NCBI RefSeq assembly: GCF_002270355.1
Contig: NZ_NJFZ01000017.1
Location: forward strand, 124,001 to 188,000
DNA length: 64,000 bases
Direction of reading: 5' to 3'
From: Flectobacillus sp. BAB-3569
GTDB lineage: Bacteria > Bacteroidota > Bacteroidia > Cytophagales > Spirosomataceae
In this document: one piece after another, positions 1-8,332 of the stretch
Layout: every line of letters begins with the position of its first letter
Numbering within the stretch: position 1 is the stretch's first letter
Notes under the pieces: model-generated
Seen by the model: only the letters and a program-made list of their open reading frames with translations
Database searches by the model: none
Told to the model about the DNA's origin: nothing
Position numbers and translations under genes: made by a program

Positions 1-1
1 T

Positions 2-355
2 GCAAGTATTGACCCATCTTTAATCGTGGCAACACTGTACAGCACTATGTTTTCTGTAAGTCCTGAACTCATCAAGTTGAAAAAGAATGGCTACAAGAAA
101 ATAAAGCTCCACTACTACGAGGCACAAGCACTATTCAATATTTTGGGTTTGGAAGGAAGCAACGCCTCACAGCATATCAGGGACAAACTCGACCATTTTA
201 TCACCAACTGGAAGCCGACGTATAGAAAGAACTGTCAAGAATGGTACAAAGACTCAGGCTTAGAACAGGCATGGGGAAAATACGAAGATGTTAGTGAGGA
301 AATGGCTGAAGCTATTGAAGGATTTTATAATAAGAATTATTTGAATATTGGGTGA
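2..355 (+). CDS. Unknown protein, 5' end outside window
   Basis: The frame is open from the first base of the window, so this is the C-terminal part (about 117 residues) of a longer protein. A GTG at 26 could be a start, but open frame upstream makes truncation by the window edge more likely. I do not recognise a domain. The visible part is soluble, with a basic stretch near its start (LKKNGYKKIKLHYYEAQ) and an acidic tail. The next gene starts 57 bp downstream on the same strand. It could be host or accessory; nothing decides. Confidence 0.5.
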   Translation, partial: ASIDPSLIVATLYSTMFSVSPELIKLKKNGYKKIKLHYYEAQALFNILGLEGSNASQHIRDKLDHFITNWKPTYRKNCQEWYKDSGLEQAWGKYEDVSEEMAEAIEGFYNKNYLNIG

Positions 356-412
356 GTTGAATTGGCATAAATGATGGCAATTTTGTTAGTTTTGTGAAAA
401 TAAAACTACATA

Positions 413-808
413 ATGAAAAAAACTGCACTACTTCTATTATCTGTCATTGCAATGACATCTTGCACCCGAACTGTAAACCTAACTGACAAAAACGGTGGCG
501 TAAACAAAATCCAAGAAGGGAATATTTCTAATCTCAAAAGAGAGGACATCAAAGTACTTGCAAACGTTGAAGGCTCGAAAACATGGGTTAAAATGGGTCC
601 ATTGTTTTTCCTCTTTGGCTCAAAAGGAGGAAATGAATCTGCCAGACGTGAAAAGGTTTATTTGAAGGTCTGTAAGGAGAATAAAATTGACGGGCTACTT
701 CAACCTAAGTTTGAAACAAAGTCTTATACTATACCATTGATTGTTTTCAATTATGTGAAGTATAAGACTTATGTTACAGGGAAGGGGTATGTTATAAAAG
801 CTGATTAA
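413..808 (+). CDS. Small lipoprotein
   Basis: The 131-residue product begins with a classic lipoprotein signal: MKK, a Leu-rich core and a lipobox ending in MTSC, which puts the lipidated cysteine at residue 17. The mature part is short, with no recognised catalytic motif; a hydrophobic segment near residues 100-110 is probably a buried strand. It may be an outer-membrane or periplasmic lipoprotein. A strong inverted-repeat terminator lies directly at its stop codon. Function unknown. The reading frame is clear and the ATG start is well placed for the signal peptide. Confidence 0.8.
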   Translation: MKKTALLLLSVIAMTSCTRTVNLTDKNGGVNKIQEGNISNLKREDIKVLANVEGSKTWVKMGPLFFLFGSKGGNESARREKVYLKVCKENKIDGLLQPKFETKSYTIPLIVFNYVKYKTYVTGKGYVIKAD

Positions 809-846
809 ACGGAAAAGCCTTGAGAATTCTCAAGGCTTTTCCGTTT
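807..846. terminator. Bidirectional terminator, perfect 40-nt palindrome
   Basis: The 40 bases form a perfect inverted repeat (centre between 826 and 827) with T-rich and A-rich arms, so it can end transcription from both sides. It sits between the convergent genes 413-808 (+) and 865-1185 (-) and overlaps the stop codon of the first. Confidence 0.9.
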
Positions 847-864
847 AAAGTATTAATAGCCATT

Positions 865-1185
865 TTAATCAATTTCAATATTATTAAAATATTCTCTAAA
901 ATGAACCATTAGCAATTCAATAAATCTCCCTAAAATATATCCTTTAACTCTATTTTCAGGTTCTTCATTTTTTGACCACCAATTTATAACAAAAACTAAT
1001 GAATTTTCTTTTTCTACAGGTTTCATCATTGCTTTTTCACTCCATTGTTCGGGAGAATGTGAGAACAAATATTCATCTTTTTTATTTTTCTTAATTTCCC
1101 AAGTCTCAATTTCCCCATTTGTGATTTGTTTTATGATTCCTCGTAATAGTGCAGGTGGATTATCACAGTTTACTTTTATTTGCAT
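865..1185 (-). CDS. Hypothetical protein, 106 aa
   Basis: A small soluble protein with no signal peptide or membrane helix. It has a mixed alpha/beta look: an N-terminal beta-like segment, a Trp-rich middle (WSKNEEPENR) and a C-terminal amphipathic helix. I recognise no family. It converges on the lipoprotein gene at the palindromic terminator. The small secreted protein at 1254-1427 lies upstream on the same strand, 68 bp away, so the two could share a transcript. Confidence 0.55.
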   Translation of the reverse strand: MQIKVNCDNPPALLRGIIKQITNGEIETWEIKKNKKDEYLFSHSPEQWSEKAMMKPVEKENSLVFVINWWSKNEEPENRVKGYILGRFIELLMVHFREYFNNIEID

Positions 1186-1253
1186 AGTTATCTAGTGTGT
1201 TATAGAGTTATGGGAAAGTTTACACTTCTATAAAACTGACCTTTAATTATTGT

Positions 1254-1427
1254 TTAACGGCGCTTTCTATAATGGTTTCCTGTACTTGGATTCTTATACT
1301 TTCCTCCCTTATGAGAACTTCCCCTACCATTTTTATAGTGTCCTCTCTGAGCAGGTACTTCAACTCCAGTTATTGCAGTTATTACGAATGCAAATAGCAG
1401 TCCAATTAATAATGATTTTCTTAACAT
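1254..1427 (-). CDS. Small secreted basic protein (HYKNG/GGKYKNP repeats)
   Basis: A 57-codon frame starting at ATG 1427. Residues 1-26 form a signal peptide (LLIGLLFAFVITAITG core). The mature part is short, very basic and Gly/Tyr/His-rich, with two related words, GHYKNG and GGKYKNP, followed by TGNHYRKRR at the end. Short secreted proteins of this composition are common in Bacteroidota but have no assigned function known to me. Exported basic peptides of this kind might bind the cell wall or nucleic acid; that is inference only. Confidence 0.65.
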   Translation of the reverse strand: MLRKSLLIGLLFAFVITAITGVEVPAQRGHYKNGRGSSHKGGKYKNPSTGNHYRKRR

Positions 1428-1564
1428 GATTTTTTCTTTTTGAGGTGATTAAATACGATTTACAAGTCTAATTGAATTCTAAAAATAGTGATAAACTACT
1501 CAAAATAGAGAAATTTAACAATGTCGAATTCGTTATAAAAAGATGAGTGTATATTAATATACAC

Positions 1565-2650
1565 TCATCTTTTTAATAATCTTTCAAGCATCATGCAAAA
1601 AATATCTACATTTTGTTTAATTTGTAGTGTTGGATTTTTACCAGTATCCTTTACAATTTCCACATAATCAGAGTAGAAAGCAAAATTGGCAATCCTTTCA
1701 ATTCGAATATTGGAATTCTTTTCGATTCCTTGAAATATTATCCTTTTATTAGTCAGATATAGTGTACCTATATCAATTTTTCTAATGTTACTTATTTTAT
1801 GACTATTTGATGTTGAACCTTCTGGATTTAGATAGAAATCTTTTATAAGATTATAGCTAGTTGAATGACCTGTATGACTTTTAGTGTATCTACTTCCTCT
1901 AAATTCAAACCAATTGACATTTGGAATTTTCAAGTACAAGACTTCTGATTTTTGGATTGTAATATCGGATTCTATAACAGGAAGATCTAGATTTTCAATA
2001 GCCCAATAACGCTTTAGTTTTTTTAGCTTCTCTTGGATTTGACCATCAAGTTCAATACTTATATTTAGACTTTCAGATATAGCATTTAACTCCTTTTCCT
2101 CAGCTGGAGAAAGTCGTTTATTATTTATAATTTTTGATACAAAGTTTTGAACGTATAAACTCCTTGTCTCATATGAAATTTTATAAGCCAGTTCTTTTGG
2201 GAGTCGCAAAGTATTTTCTAATTCTTCTAAAAATTCTATTTCAATTTTTGTTAGTCTGCCATCTGACACTGCTTCTTGTAAAGATTGCTTGTAGACTATT
2301 TCTCCTATTTTTATGTGTAGATTTTCAATCGTTTTATCATCTAAACCAAGAATTTTTTTTAAATGACTAAGTTCTTGTAGTTCAGTATCAGTCAAGACCT
2401 TGTCGACAAGGCAATAGTTAAGATAAACAGCATAAAACTCTTCTAAATTCAACCTGAATTCGTTCAACATACTGAGTTTATACCTATTTTCAATTCCATC
2501 AATATCAGTCTGGGAGATACATAAAATAGGCTTAGTAGCTAATAGATTATTAAGTTCTATCACTGAATTCTCTTCAGGGAGTTGATTGAAAAGTCTTTGG
2601 AAAAAACTTTGATTATTTAATGGTCTTAGAGTATATAATTTATCATTCAT
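1565..2650 (-). CDS. TerB-like helical domain plus PH/GRAM-like domain protein
   Basis: A soluble 361-residue protein. Residues about 75-150 look like the all-helical TerB/DnaJ-associated fold: paired acidic helices carrying D-K-V-L-T-D-T-E and S-D-G-R-L-T-K-I-E-I-E, the motif style of tellurite-resistance TerB domains. Residues about 235-360 read as a beta-rich PH/GRAM-like module with the typical LYLTNKRIIFQG strand. TerB domains act in membrane-associated stress and phage-response assemblies, but the exact job here is unknown. Its start lies 3 bp downstream of the stop-side end of the membrane TPR gene, so the two are very probably co-transcribed. Confidence 0.6.
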   Translation of the reverse strand: MNDKLYTLRPLNNQSFFQRLFNQLPEENSVIELNNLLATKPILCISQTDIDGIENRYKLSMLNEFRLNLEEFYAVYLNYCLVDKVLTDTELQELSHLKKILGLDDKTIENLHIKIGEIVYKQSLQEAVSDGRLTKIEIEFLEELENTLRLPKELAYKISYETRSLYVQNFVSKIINNKRLSPAEEKELNAISESLNISIELDGQIQEKLKKLKRYWAIENLDLPVIESDITIQKSEVLYLKIPNVNWFEFRGSRYTKSHTGHSTSYNLIKDFYLNPEGSTSNSHKISNIRKIDIGTLYLTNKRIIFQGIEKNSNIRIERIANFAFYSDYVEIVKDTGKNPTLQIKQNVDIFCMMLERLLKR

Positions 2651-2653
2651 AGC

Positions 2654-3601
2654 TTATTCGTATTTGCGATATTCCTCATAAACAGGTTCATTCCAATTTT
2701 TCACTCCTCCATGATGAGAACAAGCTCCTCTTCCTGTGGCATTGGATGAAGTACCATCCCAACATCTAGTAATGTAATAAGAAACTCTTTTTTTAGGAGG
2801 GTTGATTTTATTATAAAGTTTGTTGGCTTTAGAGTCTCCTGATTTAACTAATGGGGCTAAGTCTTCAACTGCTTCTTGAATTCTACCAGTTTTAACGTAA
2901 CAAATTGCTAGATTATATATGAGTTTAGGGTTTTCAGGATCTGAATCCAGCAAACTATTTAGGTTTAAAATTGCTGTTTGGAATTTGCCTACTCTTACCA
3001 AATCATAAGTTTTCAAATAAATGATATCTTTTTTTAATGTATTAATCTGCTCGCTATCGCTTGCAGAACTAGCAAATTTCATTACTTTTTCCAATTGTTG
3101 ATCTGCTTTTTCAAGATTATTTTTCTCAACAAATCGATTACTCAGGTTGATAAAATAAAATAAACTATCCTTCCTCTGTTGTTCTTTCCTAAATAAAATA
3201 GCCTGTTTCTTAACTGCTATGTCATTAGCAAGTTTCTCTTCGTATTCTAATTTTTTATCTAAGTTTGCATAATGTCTTGAGAGAGGAAGTGAACTAACAA
3301 ATAAAACGATAGACAATATACTCTTAATTTTGGTTGTTAATCTGAATCTAAGTACTTTTTCAAGAAAATCATGCCCAGATGGTATCAGAACAACTCCTAT
3401 GAAAGCAAATATAAAAGACAATAAGGGATGATATATATATATCATTGATCCAATAAAAAATATAACCCCTAAAGTCCAGTAGATTATATTATTAAATATA
3501 TTTTTCTTAGAGCGCTTGTAATTACTCCCCTTAAAGTAGTCAGGTAACACTTTCGACTTTTCTGGAATTATGTTTGGTAAGTATCTCATTTCTAATATCA
3601 T
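2654..3601 (-). CDS. Membrane-anchored TPR protein with C-terminal DUF3761-like motif
   Basis: A 315-residue protein. Hydrophobic segments at about residues 38-78 and 93-110 place it in the membrane. Residues about 140-270 form TPR-like helical pairs, including the YNLAICYVKTGRIQEAVEDL segment. The C-terminus carries CWDGTSSNATGRGACSHHGG, matching the Cys/His pattern of DUF3761 (C-x-D-G-x-n-S-x-G-x-G-x-C-S-H-H-G-G). It is the first gene of a tight pair with the TerB/PH-like gene. A membrane scaffold that displays a small Cys/His domain seems likely; function unknown. Confidence 0.65.
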   Translation of the reverse strand: MILEMRYLPNIIPEKSKVLPDYFKGSNYKRSKKNIFNNIIYWTLGVIFFIGSMIYIYHPLLSFIFAFIGVVLIPSGHDFLEKVLRFRLTTKIKSILSIVLFVSSLPLSRHYANLDKKLEYEEKLANDIAVKKQAILFRKEQQRKDSLFYFINLSNRFVEKNNLEKADQQLEKVMKFASSASDSEQINTLKKDIIYLKTYDLVRVGKFQTAILNLNSLLDSDPENPKLIYNLAICYVKTGRIQEAVEDLAPLVKSGDSKANKLYNKINPPKKRVSYYITRCWDGTSSNATGRGACSHHGGVKNWNEPVYEEYRKYE

Positions 3602-3930
3602 TTATTAACTGTAATTCATGGTTCTCTTTGTAGTCTTCTTTTTTAGTATATTATATTAGCAAACTCAAGAAATGAATTCAGGGAGTTTGGTACTCCCTTT
3701 ATCAAGTATTACAAGCGGACAGTATTAGTTACATTTAAAGAAGCCTAATCATCAAGGACATTTACTTAAAAAAGCGTATAAGTTAATACGAAACAAAAGT
3801 TGACCCAACTAGTGTAGAAGGAATATGATTCATAAGTAAGTTGACTTTACGATAAACTGAGTTTATTCTCCTAAAATTGGTCGAGATTTCATACTGAACT
3901 ACCTGAATCATCAATTAAATCTTCGGTTGT
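3602..3930. other. Intergenic stretch with one short hairpin
   Basis: About 330 bases without a plausible gene. The only structure I see is a short inverted repeat, GGGAGTTTGGTACTCCC, at 3681-3697, followed on the plus strand by TTT. It may be a weak terminator. The rest is AT-rich and unremarkable. Confidence 0.5.
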
Positions 3931-4548
3931 CTAAGTGTTGCAATGTTTTTCCTTCAGTTTATTGAATATATTTTGAAACTCACTGAAACTTGGTGAATTG
4001 TCTGCGCTCTCACTTTCACGAGTTTTTTTGAACAGTTGTTTGGCATGTACTGTCTTTTTGTATTTAGTTCTCATAATTTTTTGCAGTTGAGAGCTCCCAT
4101 TCTTCCCATCAAATTTATCTTGAACACTTTCTACCTTGATTAATTCCGTACAATTTTTAATTCCTTCAACATCTGAAATAATCCAATTTTCAAACATTAT
4201 GTCAGGCGGGCATACGTAAATTGTCTCATCAATGTACTGCGGACTAAAGTTGGGGTCAGCCAGAAGTAATTTACTTATTGCGGCCTTCATTTTTTTTGAA
4301 AAATTTGGAGCTTTTTCCCTTCTTTTTTCTAAATCAGGGATTAATATTATTGCTCTAACATCTGTTTTAAGGAGTAATATTAGAGTTGGTAATACACCTT
4401 TCGCATACCCTTCAATAGAAAATGTTGTCCCATTTCCAGGTCCATTTCGAATTTCAGGACAACACTGGTATAACATATTAAACTTAGCTCTAATTGAACC
4501 TTCTTCAGTAGGTCCATCAACGATTAATGCGATATGTTTTAGACTCAT
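3931..4548 (-). CDS. TOPRIM-like (DUF4276-type) protein of an ATPase-nuclease defence pair
   Basis: The 205-residue protein starts with IALIVDGPTEEG (conserved acidic residues at 11, 15 and 16), then ILIPDLEKRR (Asp72, Glu74) and a later ENWIISD motif. This is the acidic layout of TOPRIM-like folds such as DUF4276/RloB, which usually act as nuclease or effector subunits. It follows the ATPase gene with 2 bp between stop and start, so they form an operon. Known analogues are the ATPase+TOPRIM systems OLD, Gabija, PARIS and AbiL. The family is clear by motif; the exact defence type is not. Confidence 0.7.
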   Translation of the reverse strand: MSLKHIALIVDGPTEEGSIRAKFNMLYQCCPEIRNGPGNGTTFSIEGYAKGVLPTLILLLKTDVRAIILIPDLEKRREKAPNFSKKMKAAISKLLLADPNFSPQYIDETIYVCPPDIMFENWIISDVEGIKNCTELIKVESVQDKFDGKNGSSQLQKIMRTKYKKTVHAKQLFKKTRESESADNSPSFSEFQNIFNKLKEKHCNT

Positions 4549-4550
4549 AG

Positions 4551-5765
4551 TTAAAATTTTGGAATACCACCTAAGTTACCAGCGTTATAATGATAGCCAC
4601 AACCAAATCCTGAAGCAGAAATTACTTTTTTAATTTCGTTGATATTGTCGAGTCGTTTACAGGTTGTAAAACTACCGTCTAACTCACAAATAATAAGTTC
4701 TTCAGGTTCAACCAAATTTAAGATTGTTTCTGAATGACTTGTTAAGATACAGACTCCTGTATCATAGGTGTCCCTAAGGTATCCAATTAAAAGCTTATTT
4801 GCGTATGGATGAAGATAATTCTCAGGCTCTTCAATTATTGTTGTTCGTTCTTTCTGTCTTACAATACCGACCAAAAGTGCTAAAAGTTTTATCGTACCAT
4901 CTGAAAGGCTATTTGAATTGAAGCCATGTCCACGTTTATCAAATAGTGAGAAATAACGTTTTAAGCTGACCTCAGAAATCTCAGGCCTAATTTCATTGAA
5001 ATTAGGTAGCAGTTGTTCCAATATGGAATTTATTTCTCCTAAATCATTACTCTTTTTAGTCAACAAGTGTAAAGTGTTTGCTAAATATTTCCCATTCCCC
5101 AACATTTCCTTAGGCTCTGTAATATCACAGGCTTGTCTTGCAATATGGGGATCTATATTAAGAGACTTGATTTTGTAAAATTCACCAGTTATTACATGAC
5201 AAGCGAAAAACAATTTTGACATTAACAATAAAAAACTCTCACTTTCGTCTTCATCCGTTTCTATTTTAAAAGACTTTTCATCTTTTTTGACAATTTTCAT
5301 ATCACCAATCAGCACTTTATCATGAATGTTCACTTGAATTTCATTCGCTTTTTGATTAATGGTCAATATTTTCCTAAAAGTTCCTTTTGCTGTTTTTCGT
5401 TTGATTTCTAAGAATTCTTCAGAAATGTAGAGCTCTTCTGATAAACATAGTTGTATACCGTATTTATAACTTAAATCATAAACCTCTTCTCGTAATTTTC
5501 CAAAGGTCTTTCCACTTGCAGAGACAGAAATTCTCTTGTTTTCACTTACACAATCAACTAAATTAAATGTTGATTTAACTCCTCCAAACTGAGTGAAAGC
5601 TTCTTTTAGAGAATTATTAGCTAAAGAAGATAGAATTGTTAGAGCTTGACAGATATTAGTTTTACCAACTCCATTGGGGCCGACAATAACGTTAATCCCC
5701 TTTTGGAAATTAATCTCAAAATTCTTCAACGATTTGAAGCCATCAACTTTTAAATTTTCAATCAT
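4551..5765 (-). CDS. OLD/RecF-like AAA ATPase (AAA_21), defence sensor subunit
   Basis: A 404-residue SMC/RecF-type ATPase: Walker A GPNGVGKT at residues 29-36, ABC-like signature LSDGT, Walker B TTIIEEPENYLHP, and a switch His in TSHSETIL. An N-terminal I-x-x-F-K-S-L-K-x-F start is typical of OLD, RloA and AriA ATPases. The long middle insert (about residues 90-270) is expected to be the coiled-coil/lid. There is no C-terminal TOPRIM domain; that activity is supplied by the next gene. Together they form a two-component abortive-infection type module at the edge of the viral element. Confidence 0.8.
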   Translation of the reverse strand: MIENLKVDGFKSLKNFEINFQKGINVIVGPNGVGKTNICQALTILSSLANNSLKEAFTQFGGVKSTFNLVDCVSENKRISVSASGKTFGKLREEVYDLSYKYGIQLCLSEELYISEEFLEIKRKTAKGTFRKILTINQKANEIQVNIHDKVLIGDMKIVKKDEKSFKIETDEDESESFLLLMSKLFFACHVITGEFYKIKSLNIDPHIARQACDITEPKEMLGNGKYLANTLHLLTKKSNDLGEINSILEQLLPNFNEIRPEISEVSLKRYFSLFDKRGHGFNSNSLSDGTIKLLALLVGIVRQKERTTIIEEPENYLHPYANKLLIGYLRDTYDTGVCILTSHSETILNLVEPEELIICELDGSFTTCKRLDNINEIKKVISASGFGCGYHYNAGNLGGIPKF

Positions 5766-6053
5766 AAATGTTGTCGTATTTAAATATCTATTTTTTTGCC
5801 TTCAGAAATTACCACCTTCTAGTTATATAATTAGAATTATTTCTATAGCTCAGGAACCATTGTCCCAATATAATCAAAGTTTAGAAGTACAGTCCAACCA
5901 AAAAATAAGAAAAGAAGATTTATTTCAAATATTTTAGATTTATTAACCAAAATCAATATACGTGCTATACCATCTGTATATATACAGGCAAAACCCCAAC
6001 AAAAATGCAAAACACATTCCCATTAGGGTTCATCCAAATCATTTCAATCAAAC
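5766..6053. other. Intergenic region with an operator-like palindrome
   Basis: No gene seen. The stretch separates the ATPase-TOPRIM module from the last gene of the viral block, so it is a likely module boundary. It includes a perfect 14-bp palindrome, CTGTATATATACAG, at 5974-5987. That could be a repressor site, but an AT alternation palindrome can also arise by chance. Confidence 0.4.
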
Positions 6054-6245
6054 CTACTTTTTCCGAACTGCACCTATCACGGTTACAATCCCCAATATAA
6101 AAACCAATCCAAACAAAATCAGATTAGTCACCTTTTGTTTGGCGGTGGTTTGCTCTAAAAGAGTGAGTCTTTGTTGAACTTCTGCGTCGGTAGCATCGGA
6201 GTTGCTACCAAATATTGAACCGAGTAATGATGTAATTGCTTGCAT
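6054..6245 (-). CDS. Small C-tail-anchored membrane protein, viral block
   Basis: 63 residues: a soluble, partly coiled-coil N-terminal half (DAEVQQRLTLLEQ) and one hydrophobic helix near the C-terminus (VTNLILFGLVFILGIVTVIG) ending in basic residues RKK. This is the same build as many other products of the block. It is the last gene of the minus-strand viral run. The start is preceded by a TTGATAGCAAA repeat that also supplies a TGA stop for a tiny upstream frame. It may be a virion membrane or lysis protein. Confidence 0.65.
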   Translation of the reverse strand: MQAITSLLGSIFGSNSDATDAEVQQRLTLLEQTTAKQKVTNLILFGLVFILGIVTVIGAVRKK

Positions 6246-6373
6246 TTGCTATCAAATTTTTAAGGTGTTTTCCCTGAGCATGATGTGATCACGCAACAGT
6301 GCTTTGTTTTTTGCTATCATTTTTGCCGAATTTCACCAGGCTTTTCAGCTCGAGCTTTGAAATTTTGCTATCA
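6246..6373. repeat. Three copies of TTGATAGCAAA-type repeat, first array
   Basis: The plus-strand word TGCTATCA occurs at 6247, 6312 and 6366, flanked by T and A runs so that each site approaches TTTTGCTATCAAAA. The spacings are 65 and 54 bp. One copy abuts the start codon of the 63-aa gene, one is intergenic, and one lies inside the last codons of the SGNH esterase gene. The same word appears in a second array at 7807-7921. Confidence 0.75.
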
Positions 6374-7589
6374 AAAGTTTTAGAAAGGTGAATGTCACAA
6401 CAAACGCTAGAATGCCCAATAAGATTTTGGTTGCTTCGTCTGAGTCCTTTTGTGTTGTTGTAATAGGCTTTTCGTCAAGGGTTGAGGATGATGATACAAC
6501 CAAATTTGTAGGCTCATTTAGACTATTATTGATGGTAAATGGTTGTGCCTTGGTTAGATATGTACTCCCCAAAACTTTAGCAAAATCTTCTGCCGCTTTT
6601 TGTTCCCCTTTTTCATTGAGATGTAGTCTATCTTCTAACCTTAGGGAATTGTCGTACAGATAAATATCGGGGCCTATTGAGATATTTGTACCTTCTACCA
6701 CTGCTTTAATTGTGCCATCAATGATACCAAGGTGTTCTTGATAGTCTGTGACCGATGGAGCAAGGACAAAATGAAGGTTTGGAAGATTTGATTCACTTCG
6801 AGCCGTTTCGATGATGGTTTTGTATTCATCGGCAATAACATTGGGGTCATTGGTAACAAATTTATCGTTGTCTCCATGAATGCTCAAAATCCCACGAATT
6901 CCCGTCCTTGGTACAAGGAATTTTAGAGTATTGAGGAGTTTGATAATCGGCATTCGTTTGGATGAATTGACAAATGAATGCTCAAAGCTCTCAAATCTGG
7001 CTGATTTTGCCCATTGCTCCAAGGTCGAACCTCCAAAACCTGCATTGTAAAATGCCACTGGACAATCATTCTGAGCTACCAACAAATCCCCTAATCTTCC
7101 CCATATCCCACGGTTAATGGCAAAGTTGATATGGTCTTCGACTGAGGTGTAATCAGTGGCGGTACTTGCCGAAAACTCCGTCATCGAGATAAAGCCTGTT
7201 TTCTGATAAAGTGTAGTGTCGGTAATATCTTCAAAACGTGAAGCAGGAATGATAACCCTTTCATCTTTACAGAACTTTGTACCTAAGCCCTCCGTGAAAC
7301 TGTGTCCCTTTATGCCAAAAATGTCACCAATGGCAACAATTACACTCAAGGATTCCGAATCATTCGACACAGACAAAGTGTAGTAACCTTTGGTCAAAGT
7401 GAAAGGAATAGAAAAATTGGCATTTTCTACCGTTGTGGTCAATGTTTTTGAGATGCCTCCCTTGAGTGGAATAGCCGAAAGGGTAACTTGTTTGTTACCC
7501 TTCTCAATCAATCCTTCTACCAAAATGGTAGCTTTATCTTGTACATTCCTCTGGAATGGTTGTTTATTAACAGGTGAGATTAGTTTCAT
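6345..7589 (-). CDS. Membrane-anchored SGNH/GDSL-type carbohydrate esterase, viral surface protein
   Basis: A 414-residue protein. Residues 1-85 look like an Ig-like beta domain. Residues about 86-345 are an SGNH hydrolase: the nucleophile block GDIFGIKGHSF (Ser97), a middle GNxGGS-like segment (NAGFGGSTLEQW), SIHGDNDKF, and the C-terminal D-x-x-H block DRLHLNEKG. A Ser/Thr-rich linker leads to one transmembrane helix (ILLGILAFVVTFTFLKLLIA). The likely role is removing acetyl groups from the host surface polysaccharide during entry, held in a membrane. It overlaps the upstream 71-aa gene by 1 bp. Confidence 0.75.
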   Translation of the reverse strand: MKLISPVNKQPFQRNVQDKATILVEGLIEKGNKQVTLSAIPLKGGISKTLTTTVENANFSIPFTLTKGYYTLSVSNDSESLSVIVAIGDIFGIKGHSFTEGLGTKFCKDERVIIPASRFEDITDTTLYQKTGFISMTEFSASTATDYTSVEDHINFAINRGIWGRLGDLLVAQNDCPVAFYNAGFGGSTLEQWAKSARFESFEHSFVNSSKRMPIIKLLNTLKFLVPRTGIRGILSIHGDNDKFVTNDPNVIADEYKTIIETARSESNLPNLHFVLAPSVTDYQEHLGIIDGTIKAVVEGTNISIGPDIYLYDNSLRLEDRLHLNEKGEQKAAEDFAKVLGSTYLTKAQPFTINNSLNEPTNLVVSSSSTLDEKPITTTQKDSDEATKILLGILAFVVTFTFLKLLIAKFQSSS

Positions 7590-7804
7590 TATTTTTTAAT
7601 TAGCCATTTGATGAATCTATACATCAGGTAAAGGAAAACTACATTTTCAAGCAATATCAAGGCTGGTGAGGCATATACAAAAAAGCCCTGATACATGGAG
7701 TCAACAGGTGTAGCATCTTCTGAAACGGTTATTGGTTCTTTTGCTGAATCTTCCTGATTCAACTTTTCTCGTCTTACGACTTCACTACGTCTTACGGTGT
7801 ACAT
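7589..7804 (-). CDS. Small membrane protein upstream of the esterase
   Basis: 71 residues with a basic N-terminus (TVRRSEVVRREK), an acidic linker and a C-terminal hydrophobic stretch (FVYASPALILLENVVFLYLMYRFIKWLIKK) of one or two helices. The stop overlaps the ATG of the esterase gene, so the two are translationally coupled. A copy of the TTGATAGCAAA repeat lies immediately before its start. I recognise no family. It could assist the esterase in the membrane. Confidence 0.65.
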   Translation of the reverse strand: MYTVRRSEVVRREKLNQEDSAKEPITVSEDATPVDSMYQGFFVYASPALILLENVVFLYLMYRFIKWLIKK

Positions 7805-7921
7805 TTTGCTATCAATTTTTTAGGTTTAGAGCTGATATCTTTTTTCCTGGTCTTTGATATTGCTATCAAAATTTTGAGCGCCTGTTATCTGCAGATGAAA
7901 AGCTGCCTTTTTTTGCTATCA
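7805..7921. repeat. Three copies of TTGATAGCAAA-type repeat, second array
   Basis: TGCTATCA on the plus strand at 7807, 7861 and 7914, spaced 54 and 53 bp. The first abuts the start codon of the 71-aa gene, and the last spans the stop codon of the 137-aa gene. With the first array these sites bracket the 71-aa gene plus esterase as a unit. They could be regulator or recombination sites. Confidence 0.75.
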
Positions 7922-8332
7922 AAAGCTTATTCCCCAACTTACAGACCTATTCCCCAAGTAGAAAAGAGCCATGCCCAAAACAGGTGCTTTTACTTTCTGC
8001 CAGACAACTTGAAGCTTCTTTCTTCTAATGACTTTGTTGTCAATTTCGGCAACTCTGATAAAATCCTTGGTATTCTGGTCACTGAGTTCAAATGCCTTTT
8101 GGCTTGCCTCTATGCCTTTTTGATAGTTGATGTGGTTTAACAGTAGCTCATTGTATCGAACCAAAAGCGAATCATACTTCATTCTATCAGATACGATATT
8201 TCGTAGTTGGATGGCTGTGATTTGATAGAGTTTACCTGTTGATTGGTTGGAGCTGTCCGTAGTGCTTTTCGAAAAGCTTCTCCACGGTAGAATCAGGCAT
8301 AGAAACAATGATAACCTTAATATCTTTTTCAT
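7919..8332 (-). CDS. Secreted helical protein, outer spanin-like partner
   Basis: 137 residues with an N-terminal signal sequence (KKILRLSLFLCLILPW), then a long alpha-helical part (about residues 40-110) and a C-terminal hydrophobic segment (VLGMALFYLGNRS). Its first 101 bp overlap the end of the upstream gene in another frame, the arrangement typical of Rz/Rz1 spanin pairs. A canonical lipobox is not obvious, so the outer-spanin call is tentative. It is probably part of the lysis cassette. Confidence 0.55.
   Translation of the reverse strand: MKKILRLSLFLCLILPWRSFSKSTTDSSNQSTGKLYQITAIQLRNIVSDRMKYDSLLVRYNELLLNHINYQKGIEASQKAFELSDQNTKDFIRVAEIDNKVIRRKKLQVVWQKVKAPVLGMALFYLGNRSVSWGISF

Noticed and set aside
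4232-4633. 133-aa plus-strand frame across the TOPRIM and ATPase genes
   Set aside because: Spans two well-supported minus-strand genes and has no recognisable motif.
5974-5987. CTGTATATATACAG as a LexA/SOS box
   Set aside because: It is two bases shorter than the E. coli box and Bacteroidota LexA sites differ; an AT-alternating palindrome is weak evidence.
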